A stretch of 64,000 bases of DNA. Source: Plutella xylostella (Eukaryota > Arthropoda > Insecta > Lepidoptera > Plutellidae). The translations under genes and the position numbers were made by a program. The stretch is from NCBI RefSeq assembly GCF_932276165.1, contig NC_063983.1, forward strand, positions 5,463,501 to 5,527,500. The letters run 5' to 3'. How positions within the stretch are numbered: the first letter of the stretch is position 1; the number at the start of each line of letters is the position of its first letter. A model generated the notes under the pieces. The model saw only the letters and a program-made list of their open reading frames with translations, searched no databases and was not told where the DNA came from. Positions 27,331 to 37,377 of the stretch are shown here, piece by piece.

Positions 27331-30300
27331 TTACGCGTTGACGTCGTTCACAAACAACACGTCTCGGTCCTTCAGGCCGGCCTCGGTCAGGTTCTTGATG
27401 TCTCGCTCCACGACCCGCTTCGGGAAGTTGGTCGTGATCTCAAACTCTTCCGGGGACTGCGGGTGGCTGAACACAAAGTCGTATAAGTCCTGGAAAAGCG
27501 AAAATGTTATATAAATGTTGGGTATTTTATAAAAATGGGTTTAAGAAAAAAAAAATAAGCTGTTTGGGCGTGAAAGAAGGGCAAACCACTTCTCATTTAT
27601 ATAAAACCGAATGTGCACTGCCGGCTAAACTAAGTTAGTTCGCATAGTTGGGCCAGTTTTTTATCCATGTGCGTCCACCGCAAAATATGCACTATGTATG
27701 TATGAAAAACTGGCTCAACTATGCGATCAACTTAGTTTAACCGGCAGTAGACCTTCGGCCTAATACTAGCATGGAATGGGTGATAACAGTTCACTGCATG
27801 ACATTGTAAGCCTCTTCTAAGACTGGAGTATTTTTACATTTTTTACCATAAATTCTCCACACTTGTCAGCCCACAATCTCCTCGCTTTTCAAACGGGTCA
27901 AGTCAAAGATGAAAAATGAAAACGTTATTTGCCATATTTTTACATTTAGGGTTCCTGGCTCCCAAACTAGGATACCCTGTGCTATGGGTAGCCAAGATAC
28001 AATCATCATCAGTGCAAAAAGACTGCCAACTCACCGAAGTGCTCTGGTCGAGTCCAAACCGTCGAGTCAGTCGCTCTCCGCCCGGCAGCCGGATCAGCAG
28101 CATCACGCTGGTCACCGGGTCCGAGGGTTCGGGGGGCAGCCGCGCCGCCATCGCCGCGCGCGCCTCGAGCAGCTGCAATGTGGAGGTGGGGTTAGTTATG
28201 TGGAATTTTGGGTCTGTGAACTGTCAATAGAGGCAAACCTGCTCTCATAATAAATTCAGTTTAAATACCTTAAAAAGTGATAATATATCAAGAAAATACT
28301 GTGAAAGTGAAAATAAACACAAGTGCAACATGTGATATTGTTATTCACGCGTGAAACACTAAATTAACACGAAAATTAGTGCAATTAAGTTTACGAGTGA
28401 TAACTTAATCATTTTCTACCCTCAAATAAAAAATTCTAAAAAATATTTTTAAAATGAGTAAAATTTAAATATTTTATTGAAATATTAATACCCCGGTGGA
28501 TAAACCTGTACCAGAAGTGGCTGCCCAGGCTTCTGGTATTGGAAATGCTACTGGTGAAATACATAAACCATCAAAAGATGTTGCCAAAAAAAATGATTTA
28601 ACATCAAAACAATTTCAGAAAACTGTACAAAACACTCCAGGAATATCTTCAAAAATCAATCTTGATCCTTATAATCAAGCTACTGATGAAGAAAATAACT
28701 GGCAGACTGTACCAATCCTTCGCCAGCATAAAAATAAAAAGAGAAAGTTTAGTGCCCTATCTCCTGAAAAGGATTTACCAACACAAAATAGATACTCACC
28801 GCTCCAGGTCGATAAGAATGTGGAAACAAATCCAATGGAAAAAACAACTAAACCACCTCCTATTTTGCTGTATGGCATAGTGAACATTGCAAAACTCAAA
28901 GAGGTTATTGATGAATGTTTGGACCAGTCTCAGTACAGCTTCAAAATAGTTACCAAAAATCAATTACGTGTTACTGCTGATAGCACTGAGTCCTACAAGA
29001 AACTATTATCATTGGTTCGAGAGAAAAAAATGATTGGCCATACATTTATTCAAAAAAATGAACGGCCATATAGAATTGTGATTAAGAATCTACATCACTC
29101 AACACCTACTGATGCTATTATAGAGGCAGTAGAGAGTACTGGAAATAAAGTATATGGAGAGATTATCAATGCTAGATATGGCCCAGAAAAGACTCCGCTA
29201 TCAACTTGGTTTGTAAATTTAGCTCCGGGCCCAAACATAGATGCTATTAAAAAACTGAAATATATATATCACACTTCTGTCAAAATTGAAGATCCAAAAC
29301 AGAAAAAAACAGTATCTCAATGTAAGAGATGCCAGCAGTATGGTCATACAAAGAATTACTGTATGCGACCATACAGATGCGTGAAGTGTGCGGAGAGTCA
29401 TGACACATCTGACTGTCCAAAAAAAGATAAGACAGATCCACCTAAGTGTGCATTATGTCTAGGAGATCATGTGGCCAACTATAAGGGATGTAAAGTCTTC
29501 AAAGAAATCCAAAAAAGGAAGTTTGGTACCAGGCAAACAATAAAAACACATGAAGTTAAAAAGGCAGAAGATACAACAACTTCGGAGCCACCAATGCATG
29601 ACAGCTATACATATAAAAACCCAACTGCTAACAAGACATATGCTCAAGCCACAACTCAGGGGAACGCCATAAACCTGGAAACTATCCTATCAAAACAAGC
29701 TGAAAAGCTAGATCGACTAATAGATCAAATGAGTACCCTCATGGGTCTCTTAACAACACTTGTCACTAAATTAGTCAAATGATGGCTCTCCGTATTGCCA
29801 CATGGAACACCAATGGTCTACTAGATAAGAAATATGATGTGGAGGTACTATTAAAGATGCAAAATCTTGATATTTTATTGATTTCTGAATCACATCTTAC
29901 AGAACAAACAACACTGATCTTAAATGGATATATCACCTATAAAACACCTCATCCAGACAATACTGCACATGCTGGTACCGCAATAATTATAAGGGATAAT
30001 ATCAAGCATCAGCTACTACCACAGTATCAAAATCCAAAAATACAAGCCACATCCATCATGGTACATGACAAACAGGGTGAAATTACATTATCGTCTGTTT
30101 ATTGCCCCCCAAAGAAGAGATGGACCACTGAAACTGATGATACCGACTTTCATGAATATTTTAAAACCCTGGGAAATAGATTTATAGCTGGTGGCGACTG
30201 GAATGCCAAAAATATACTTTGGGGTTCCAGGCTGACTACAACCAGAGGGCGGAGACTTAAACATTGTCTAACGAACAACCGTTTACAAACTATTACAACA

Positions 30301-33300
30301 GGCAGACCAACTTACTGGCCTACAGATGTAAATAGATTACCAGACTTATTGGATTTCTTTATATATAAAGGGGTTCAGTCCTACTTCTTGGATATTGATG
30401 ACTGCCATGATACTACCTCAGATCACTCACCAGTTATACTTACCATGAGCACAACTATAATCAGTAGACCCAGAAATCCATATCTTTATAATAATCGCAC
30501 TGATTGGGATTATTTTAAACAACATCTAAGTAAAAATCTGGATCTTAAAATACCACTAAAGACTGATGATGATATTGAAAATGCCACTATATCATTAACA
30601 AAGTGCATACAAAATGCTGCCAGAGCCAGCACACCAATTGACTCCAAACCCATGGAAACAATTAATAATCTGCCCATACATGTAAAACAAAAAGTATTGG
30701 AGAAACGTCGATTGAGAAGAGTGTGGCACTGTAGCCGGCATCCTGACGATAAAAGAGCTTTCAATAAAGCAGCAGCTGAGCTTAAAAAAGTTCTTATAGA
30801 TGCAGAAAATGAAACTTTGAACCTGTTCCTACAAAACCTAACACCTACTGATCCAGCAAAAAAAGAGTATTCTCTGTGGAAAGCTGTCAAATCGCGTGAT
30901 AAACCACAGCAAGCACAACATCCACTCAAAACACAAGATGGAAAATGGGCGAAAACAGACGAAGAAAAGGCAGAAGCTTATGGACAGTTTCTAAGAGATG
31001 TCTTTACACCTAATGACCTAGGAACAGACACTGTAGATAACGAAGTACATAAATTCCTAGAAAGCGACCTACAACTTAGTCTTCCACTCCGATGTTGCAC
31101 ACCTGCAGAGACCCGACGTGTGATACATGATCTGGAAATGAAAAAAGCACCAGGATTCGACCTGATAACTGCTGAAATATTGCGAAACCTGCCAAAGAAA
31201 GCCATTATGTATATGACAGCATTATTTAACGCAGTACTTAGAACAGGCTACTACCCCAACATCTGGAAAGTCTCCCAAATAGTTATGGTTCTAAAACCAG
31301 GAAAGCCACCACATTTGACTTCATCTTACAGACCGATTAGCCTACTCCCAGTCCTATCGAAATTACTGGAGAAAGTCATATCTACACGACTCAATGAGAG
31401 TATCAGTGAAAATTCTAGCATACCAGAACATCAATTTGGCTTCCGTAGAAACCATGCTACTATTGAGCAAGTTCATAGAGTATGTGAACACATAAGAAAT
31501 GCTCTTGAAAACAAGAAGTACTGCTCCGGGGTGTTTCTTGATGTACAGCAGGCATTCGACAAAGTTTGGCATAGTGGGCTCCTATATAAGATGAAGAGAA
31601 TATTACCTCACAATTTATATTCAATTCTAAAATCCTATCTTGAAGATCGCATCTTTTATGTGAAGCTGAATGATGCTTACTCGTGCTTCTATGATATCAA
31701 AGCTGGAGTACCGCAGGGCTCAATACTAGGACCATCACTCTACCTTTTATATACAGCTGATGTCCCAGAATCAGAAAGTGTCATGACAGCCACCTTCGCA
31801 GATGATACCGCGGTTTTAACCTCCAACGAGGACCGGGTAGAGGCTTCGAAAACACTACAGACACATCTAGACAAAGTCCACACTTGGATGAATGAATGGC
31901 GAATCAAAGCTAGTGCATTGAAATCAAGTCATATTACCTTCACTCTGCAAAAACAAGACTGCCCTGCTGTAAATCTCGGTGGAGAATTACTGCCACACTG
32001 TAATGTAGTGAAATACCTTGGCTTCCACCTAGACCGTAAACAGACTTGGAAGACTCACATCCAACAGAAACGTGACCAACTAAACCATAAATACAAATCT
32101 CTGGAGTGGCTCCTGGGCAGAAGATCTCGACTATCTGTGGAAAACAAGACCTTAATCTATAAAAGTGTTTTGAAACCAATATGGACATACGGCATTGAAC
32201 TGTGGGGAACAGCCAAAACATCTAACACAGAAATACTACAAAGGTTCCAAAATAGTGTGCTCAAAGCTATAGGAAACGCCCCATGGTTCACAAGAATGGA
32301 AGATATCCATGAATACCTAGGTCTTGACACAGTTAAGGAGGAAATCAATAAGAAAACAAAAAGATACAAGGACAGGATTACCCACCATCAAAACAAGCTT
32401 GCCCAAATGCTTAGCGATCCACCAAAGACCAGACGCCTGAAGAGGCTGCACACATGGGATAACCTATAAAAAGGGGAAGCAAATAATAAAGGGTGCCTGA
32501 CAGTGGGAGGGCTACCTTACCAAGCCAAAATCTCTGAACACAACTGCTCATAGTACACGTACTGATCGCATGTTTGCAAAACCATATAAAAAAAAAAAAA
32601 AAAAAGTTATGTGGAATTAAATTGGATCTGGGGTGAAGTGTACAGTGAATGAAGCGGAGAAGATAGAGAATGAATAGATTGAGTGAATGGAATTATGAAA
32701 CGGCCGGTAGCCGGATTAGCAGAGCGAAGTAGGATACCGCCTCAAATCCAACTTCAGGTAGTCCTTGGCAAAGACTACCAAAACCATAGAATAACGGGTA
32801 CTAGTACTACTGTACTTGTTATTCTATGCTAAAACTATGCCACTGAGATGGCCGTGCAATTGTCGTAATTATTCTTGTCTTCATCTTCCTACCAATACCT
32901 ACTGCTATTCTGTCAGCTACCACTAATTACGCTTGCTGGTCACGATTGCAGCTCCTACCAGCTTTCAGCCTATCCATGCAACATGAACACAACTAACCTC
33001 TTGTTTCCTATCCTCCTCCTCGCGACTCTGTCCCTCTTATGTTTGCCAAAGAATATCCAATCATATATCCACACAACTACGGTCCAACTAACCTCCTGTT
33101 TCCTATCTTCCTCCTCCTGTCTCCGCTGTGACTCGGTCCTCGCCCTCTGCGCCTGCGCACCGCCGCTACTTCAAACAATAACCATTCCTATATCCACACA
33201 ACTAAGGTCTAACTAACCTCTTGATTCCGATCCTCCTCGCGTCCCGCGCCGCCGCTACTTCTCTTATCTTTGCCAAACAATATCCATTCCTATATCTACA

Positions 33301-36193
33301 CAACTAAGGTCTAACTAACCTCTTGCTTCCTATCCTCCTCCTCCTGTCTCCGCTGCGACTCTGTCCGCTCCCTCTGTGCCTGCGCGTCGCCGCTACTTCT
33401 CTTATCTTTGCCAAAGAATATCCAATCCTATATCCACACAACTAAGGTCTAACTAACCTCCTGTTTCCTATCCTCCTCCTCCTGTCTCCGCTGCGACTCG
33501 GTCCGCTCCCGCTGCGCCTGCGCATCCCGCGCCGCCGCGCGCTGCCGCTCCTTCTCCTGGTCGGCGGCAAGGGACTCCGCGTACGCCTCGTCTTGCTGCT
33601 GTCTGAGACGCTGGTTCACTTCTCGTTCCACTCTGTGGGAGGGGAAGGTTTTTATCGTGTTTATAGTAGGGTATGCAAATTGCATACTGCAAATATTTTC
33701 AATAATATTTCGGCAGGCAAATGTAGCGTGGGGCATTATCTGACCATTTGACTACCCCTATATCCAGAAATAGGTAGAATGTTATGTAGTATGTAGCTCA
33801 CTTGTGCCTTACATATAAACTGCAGTAATATATGTCGCCTGATATTTGGTATAGATGTGCACTGGACTTTGCATCATCAAATGATGACTAAACACAGTCA
33901 TATACTTTTAGGATGATGTATTTTAAATTAAGGGAAGTATTAAATAATTTTACACACCTGTCAGCCCTAGCTGCAGCTAAATGTGGCTCATTATCAGAGA
34001 CAACCCGCCTCAGTCGCGACAGCAACTGCTGTGGAGAACAGCAGCCTTCACTGCGGGCGACCACAGTCATGCGGTGTTCCCGCACACACACCACACAGAG
34101 TAGCGGATACCTGCGGCCCCCGGCCGACTGCGCCACCCGCCAGCCTTCTGCTGTGTCCACAGAACAGCCCCAGAAGAGGGCATTTGTGTTTATGTACTGG
34201 ATCACTTCAGGATCTGCTAATGTTGTTCTGGAAAAACAATCACAAATTATTATTTTTTGACTCAATTTGTAATTTGTGAAAGAAAACACACACTTGTATG
34301 TTAGCTTAAAACTTATGCTAATAGAATTAATGAATCACATGGCCTACATTCAAAGTTCAAAACTTTCTTTATGAGTCATTAACCGACTTCAAAAAAAGGA
34401 GGAGGTTCTCAATTCGTCGGGATCTTTTTTTTATATTTTTTTTATGTATGTTCACCGATTACTCCGCCGTTTATGGACCGATTTTGAAAATTCTTTTTTT
34501 GTTGTATTGCATTGAGCTCCCAGGTGGTCCCATTTTTTTTTCAGAATTTTAGTTCACCCCCAAGGGTGGGTAAAGGGGTAAAAACAGGGTATGAATTTCC
34601 ATTTTGGACACATTAACCGATTCTAATGAAATTAAGAACGTAAATATAGTTCTTATAACAAAAAAATATGATGGTGACCTTGAGCTGATCTGATGATGGA
34701 AACGGAAGGCAGTCAAGGGAACTCCTCAACGGTATATAGCAACTACCTCGTGTTTAAGCTTGAATGATTCGTATTGATTAGTAGGACTTTTTGGTATCAT
34801 TTGCATCTTACTTTTGATTAAAAATGAATGCAAATAAACTAAAAACTATAAAATAAAATAATAATTAAAAAAATTAAAAAACCGACTACAAAATACCACT
34901 GAAATGTAAGAAATAATTTAAGGTTTACACAAATTCTACTCGTATGTGACAGAACAAATATACCTAAGCAGGAACTGTTCTTTTTTGAAGTTGGTGCCAT
35001 ATTTCTTCAGATTACTTTGTCACCACACCAACATCAAAAAAGAACATTTCCTGCTTAGGTATATTTGTTCTGTCACATACGAGTAGAATTTGTGTAAACC
35101 TTAAATTATTTCTTACATTTTAGTGGTTTTTTGAAGTCGGTTTTTTTTTCTTTGTTAAATCATTCAATTAAAACTTTAATTTTCATCACCAACCTGCAGA
35201 AGTTCTGTGTCTCAGTTGCTGAATCAGAGTGTAAGTATACAATGAGGAATCTCAGCTCATTCTTGGCATCATTCAGTGCCTGTGCGTAGGTTCCCTGGTA
35301 GAACACCGGGTGAGCATTGTACTTAGTTGTGTAGCTATTTATAAAGCCCATAACATCCCCTAATGGATCTGTTACCACTGGAATAAGAATTAACAAATGT
35401 TATAGTATCTGTGACCTTAATTATTTGAATACATACATACTAGAAATATCTTTGGAGAGTAAAGCTAATGAAAAAGTAGATCTTCAAGAATATACAATAA
35501 GGCAGAATTAGAAAGTTACCAAGCAGCTTTAATGATACATAATTTGAAAAAGTAACCAGTCTACAATACTTACATCTCCTCTCATCAGTACGGACAAAAC
35601 TTAACAACAAATTTATTACAGACGTAACTGTGCTATAGCACATTGAGACCACTAAGTTTACAACATAGTTCAGGAGCCCCCGCATCCCGCCTGGACCCTC
35701 CGGGGGGTCGTCTGTGAACACTTGCTGTGCTATGTGGTCATGGACTACAGGGGGTGCTCGGGCTTCTGTTGCAAATACAGACGGACGACCTTCTCTTATA
35801 TTCAACTGTTCCTGGATAGCCACCTGAAACACAAATGTATTTATAAAATTAGCACACTGATGAAATAAGTAAAAGCTGAATACTTGTATATGTTATGGAA
35901 AAACTAAGCTTGTGTAGTATATCTCAGGTATGATTTATTTTATATCAGCTGACAATGTTGTTACTTGGCCCAGGAAAATTTAGGCCACCCTATTGTTTTG
36001 AAATACTAAACTGAACTTGATTGGTAGAGCTACTAATACACTGTGAGAATGTACTCACCTCTAAATCCCATTGATGCCTCTGAAGAACGTCCCTGCATAT
36101 CGACATGTCTTCTATTCCAGTAAGATCTTGGAATTGTAATATTTTATCAGTTTGTTCAGGGGTCAATCCTAAAATATTATCTTCGAGATCCAT
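27331..36193 (-). CDS. FAF2: FAS-associated factor 2 (UBXD8)
   Basis: Seven exons in transcript order: 36193-36059, 35823-35574, 35377-35194, 34227-33958, 33632-33458, 28172-28035, 27489-27331. They total 1311 bases (436 aa) with agreeing phases; human FAF2 is about 445 aa. Domains: UBA at about residues 8-45 (TDKILQFQDLTGIEDM), a hydrophobic hairpin at about 94-125 (LLNYVVNLVVSMCYSTVTSV) that inserts in ER or lipid-droplet membrane, a UAS thioredoxin-like domain (AHPVFYQGTYAQALNDAK, MTVVARSEGC), a coiled coil (RQQQDEAYAESLAADQEKER) and a C-terminal UBX domain ending LFVNDVNA. The family recruits p97/VCP to ER-associated degradation and lipid droplets. The large intron 28173-33457 holds a Jockey LINE and tandem copies of an exon edge. 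Confidence 0.96.
27618..27747. repeat. Foldback repeat in the last FAF2 intron
   Basis: CTGCCGGCTAAACTAAGTTA and its near-inverse TAACTTAGTTTAACCGGCAG-type arm (about 50 bp each) enclose a loop of about 35 bases. It is a non-coding MITE-like hairpin. A faded SINE stretch (CCCTGTGCTATGGGTAGCCA) lies nearby at about 27960-28000. Confidence 0.65.
28496..29782 (+). CDS. Jockey ORF1 (gag-like nucleic-acid-binding protein)
   Basis: The frame opens after a stop at 28478-28480, and the first plausible start is GTG at 28496 (GTGGATAAACC). No in-frame ATG occurs until about residue 115, so an original ATG may have mutated to GTG. The middle region (RIVIKNLHHSTPTDAI) is an RRM-like domain of the type seen before LINE knuckles. 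Three CCHC zinc knuckles follow (CKRCQQYGHTKNYC, CVKCAESHDTSDC, CALCLGDHVANYKGC). A helical C-terminus (ETILSKQAEKLDRLIDQMST) may oligomerise. The protein would coat the LINE RNA. Its stop overlaps the ORF2 start as ATGA. Confidence 0.88.
   Translation: MDKPVPEVAAQASGIGNATGEIHKPSKDVAKKNDLTSKQFQKTVQNTPGISSKINLDPYNQATDEENNWQTVPILRQHKNKKRKFSALSPEKDLPTQNRYSPLQVDKNVETNPMEKTTKPPPILLYGIVNIAKLKEVIDECLDQSQYSFKIVTKNQLRVTADSTESYKKLLSLVREKKMIGHTFIQKNERPYRIVIKNLHHSTPTDAIIEAVESTGNKVYGEIINARYGPEKTPLSTWFVNLAPGPNIDAIKKLKYIYHTSVKIEDPKQKKTVSQCKRCQQYGHTKNYCMRPYRCVKCAESHDTSDCPKKDKTDPPKCALCLGDHVANYKGCKVFKEIQKRKFGTRQTIKTHEVKKAEDTTTSEPPMHDSYTYKNPTANKTYAQATTQGNAINLETILSKQAEKLDRLIDQMSTLMGLLTTLVTKLVK
29779..32469 (+). 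CDS. Jockey ORF2 (endonuclease and reverse transcriptase)
   Basis: The frame is 896 codons and starts at an ATG overlapping the ORF1 stop. The N-terminal apurinic-type endonuclease shows IATWNTNGL, ISESHLT, SVYCPP, GGDWNAKN and SDHSPVI. Reverse transcriptase shows YRPISLLPVLSKLLE, HQFGFRRNHATIEQ, VFLDVQQAFDKVWH, GVPQGSILGP and the catalytic FADDT at about residue 673. The C-terminus has YKSVLKPIWTYGIELWG. No internal stop or frameshift is visible. It nicks target DNA and primes reverse transcription there. Confidence 0.95.
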   Translation: MMALRIATWNTNGLLDKKYDVEVLLKMQNLDILLISESHLTEQTTLILNGYITYKTPHPDNTAHAGTAIIIRDNIKHQLLPQYQNPKIQATSIMVHDKQGEITLSSVYCPPKKRWTTETDDTDFHEYFKTLGNRFIAGGDWNAKNILWGSRLTTTRGRRLKHCLTNNRLQTITTGRPTYWPTDVNRLPDLLDFFIYKGVQSYFLDIDDCHDTTSDHSPVILTMSTTIISRPRNPYLYNNRTDWDYFKQHLSKNLDLKIPLKTDDDIENATISLTKCIQNAARASTPIDSKPMETINNLPIHVKQKVLEKRRLRRVWHCSRHPDDKRAFNKAAAELKKVLIDAENETLNLFLQNLTPTDPAKKEYSLWKAVKSRDKPQQAQHPLKTQDGKWAKTDEEKAEAYGQFLRDVFTPNDLGTDTVDNEVHKFLESDLQLSLPLRCCTPAETRRVIHDLEMKKAPGFDLITAEILRNLPKKAIMYMTALFNAVLRTGYYPNIWKVSQIVMVLKPGKPPHLTSSYRPISLLPVLSKLLEKVISTRLNESISENSSIPEHQFGFRRNHATIEQVHRVCEHIRNALENKKYCSGVFLDVQQAFDKVWHSGLLYKMKRILPHNLYSILKSYLEDRIFYVKLNDAYSCFYDIKAGVPQGSILGPSLYLLYTADVPESESVMTATFADDTAVLTSNEDRVEASKTLQTHLDKVHTWMNEWRIKASALKSSHITFTLQKQDCPAVNLGGELLPHCNVVKYLGFHLDRKQTWKTHIQQKRDQLNHKYKSLEWLLGRRSRLSVENKTLIYKSVLKPIWTYGIELWGTAKTSNTEILQRFQNSVLKAIGNAPWFTRMEDIHEYLGLDTVKEEINKKTKRYKDRITHHQNKLAQMLSDPPKTRRLKRLHTWDNL
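32985..33457 (-). repeat. FAF2: Tandem copies of the FAF2 coiled-coil exon edge
   Basis: Four diverged units of about 95-140 bp, beginning near 32992, 33088, 33212 and 33313, repeat the donor side of FAF2 exon 33458-33632 (CTAACTAACCTC..TTTCCTATCCTCC, then CTGTCTCCGCTGCGACTC) and the adjoining intron CATATCCACACAACTAAGGT. Each unit keeps a GTTAG-type donor on the minus strand. They lack an acceptor, so they are probably not spliced as exons. Confidence 0.75.
34379..35145. mobile_element. AACCGACTTC-type repeat ending in a large foldback
   Basis: It begins AACCGACTTCAAAAAAAGG, a repeat opening common in Lepidoptera, and ends TTTTTTGAAGTCGGTT. Its right third (34879-35143) is an inverted repeat with arms of about 110 bp around a loop of about 45 bases. 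It lies in the FAF2 intron between exons 34227-33958 and 35377-35194 and has no coding frame. Confidence 0.7.
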
Positions 36194-36460
36194 TGTTGTG
36201 TTGACTTTGTAGTCGTGTCGTTAAATAATAATACCAATATGTAATTATTAGCACTCGCTAACAAAAGAAGAAGAAAGTTTATGTACAGTGCAGAAGTTGA
36301 AAATATTATTGCCTGAAACGCTTTTTATTTCACTCATGTCTGTCAGTCATCTTAAATTTCATAGACAAATGTTTTAACTTTTTTATACCAACAAATATTT
36401 TTCAGAGACTAGTGCCTTCAAAATAATAATCTACAGATTAGAAGAGTAGATACAAGGAGT

Positions 36461-36803
36461 ATCCTATCCTAACTAATATTATATAGTGCCACAAACTTAT
36501 CTGTTCCGGTGAGAGCGAACTAAATTGGTCCATACCTCATTACTTACTAAATGAATTTCATATTGACATAGATTATATGGACCAATTTAGTTCGCTCTCA
36601 CCGGAACAGATAAGTTTGTGGCACTATAAATGCGAAAGTAACTGTGTCTGTTACTCTTTCACGCCAAAACTACTGAACGGATTTGAATGAAATTTGGTAT
36701 AAATATGGTCTAGACCCTGAGAAAGAACATAAGCTACTTTTTATCCCGGAATTCCCACGGGAAAACTTTTTAAGGCGAAGCGAAGCTCGCGGGAACAGCT
36801 AGT
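36461..36803 (+). mobile_element. Lep1-like Helitron
   Basis: The stretch CTAACTAATATTATA, then AATGCGAAAGTAACTGTG, ACTCTTTCACGCCAAAACTA, and the terminus GCGAAGCTCGCGGGAACAGC-TAGT match the non-autonomous Lep1 Helitron as I recall it. A 143-bp MITE interrupts it near its left end. It lies 270-600 bases upstream of the FAF2 start codon. Confidence 0.75.
36484..36626. mobile_element. 143-bp palindromic MITE inside the Helitron
   Basis: Arms of about 50 bp (TAGTGCCACAAACTTATCTG onward) are perfect inverses, flanked by TA on both sides. Removing it restores the usual AATATTATAAATGCG Helitron core. A diverged half copy sits at 62569-62660. Confidence 0.85.
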
Positions 36804-37377
36804 ATCATTATAAGTAGATACTTCTTTAAGGTGCCGACACACTAGCGGACGCGGCTTACGGACGCGGCAGACAGCCGCAACTGATAAGTGTGCACGGTCA
36901 CGGTCTTTTGGGAAAGTCTTTAACGAAGAGCCCCGAATATTTTGCATTCCGCCTAGGAGTTTTGTAATACGCTGCATGTCACAAGGTGGTTGATGACGTA
37001 GAAATACAAGTTCAAAGTAATAATCTCAAAGTAAAAATATGATGTTGGTATAAAGTGGAGGAGTAGAGAGGTGTCCGTACGGCTGTTCTATATACAAAGT
37101 CCTTCGGTTGTGCTTCCATTTGAGATCATCTCATATTTCTGACCTATACCACCCTACCTAACCCTAATAACTACAATGACATAGGTAATTACAAGGACTT
37201 TGTACCTATATAGAACATTTGTATAATACAAAGTCCTTGGATAATTATTTGAGATTTCACAAATTCGTACTGTCTGTCAGAAAAAAGGAAAAGCCTAGGC
37301 TACAGGCCACCTACCATAAAATTATATAAGTATTTTTTTATTTCACAGGCCTTTTATTATTTAAAATGGCAATTTAC
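36804..37377. other. Spacer between FAF2 and the EF-hand gene
   Basis: No gene is visible. AGTCCTT blocks (ATACAAAGTCCTT at 37096 and 37230, its inverse near 37192) form a short imperfect inverted or direct repeat set. The remainder is AT-rich. Confidence 0.4.

Larger units (their letters stand above)
28208..32605 (+). mobile_element. Full-length Jockey-type LINE in a FAF2 intron
   Basis: The element runs from a 5' UTR of about 290 bases through two overlapping ORFs to a poly(A) run ending at 32605. A direct repeat GTTATGTGGAATT flanks it (28195-28207 and 32606-32618). Both frames are open. It lies antisense to FAF2. An intact ORF2, a clean duplication and a retained poly(A) tail mark a recent insertion. 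Confidence 0.93.

Noticed and set aside
32875..33216. A 113-codon plus-strand frame upstream of the FAF2 coiled-coil exon.
   Set aside because: It is composed of the antisense of FAF2 exon-edge tandem copies and is Ser/Leu-rich by repeat composition.
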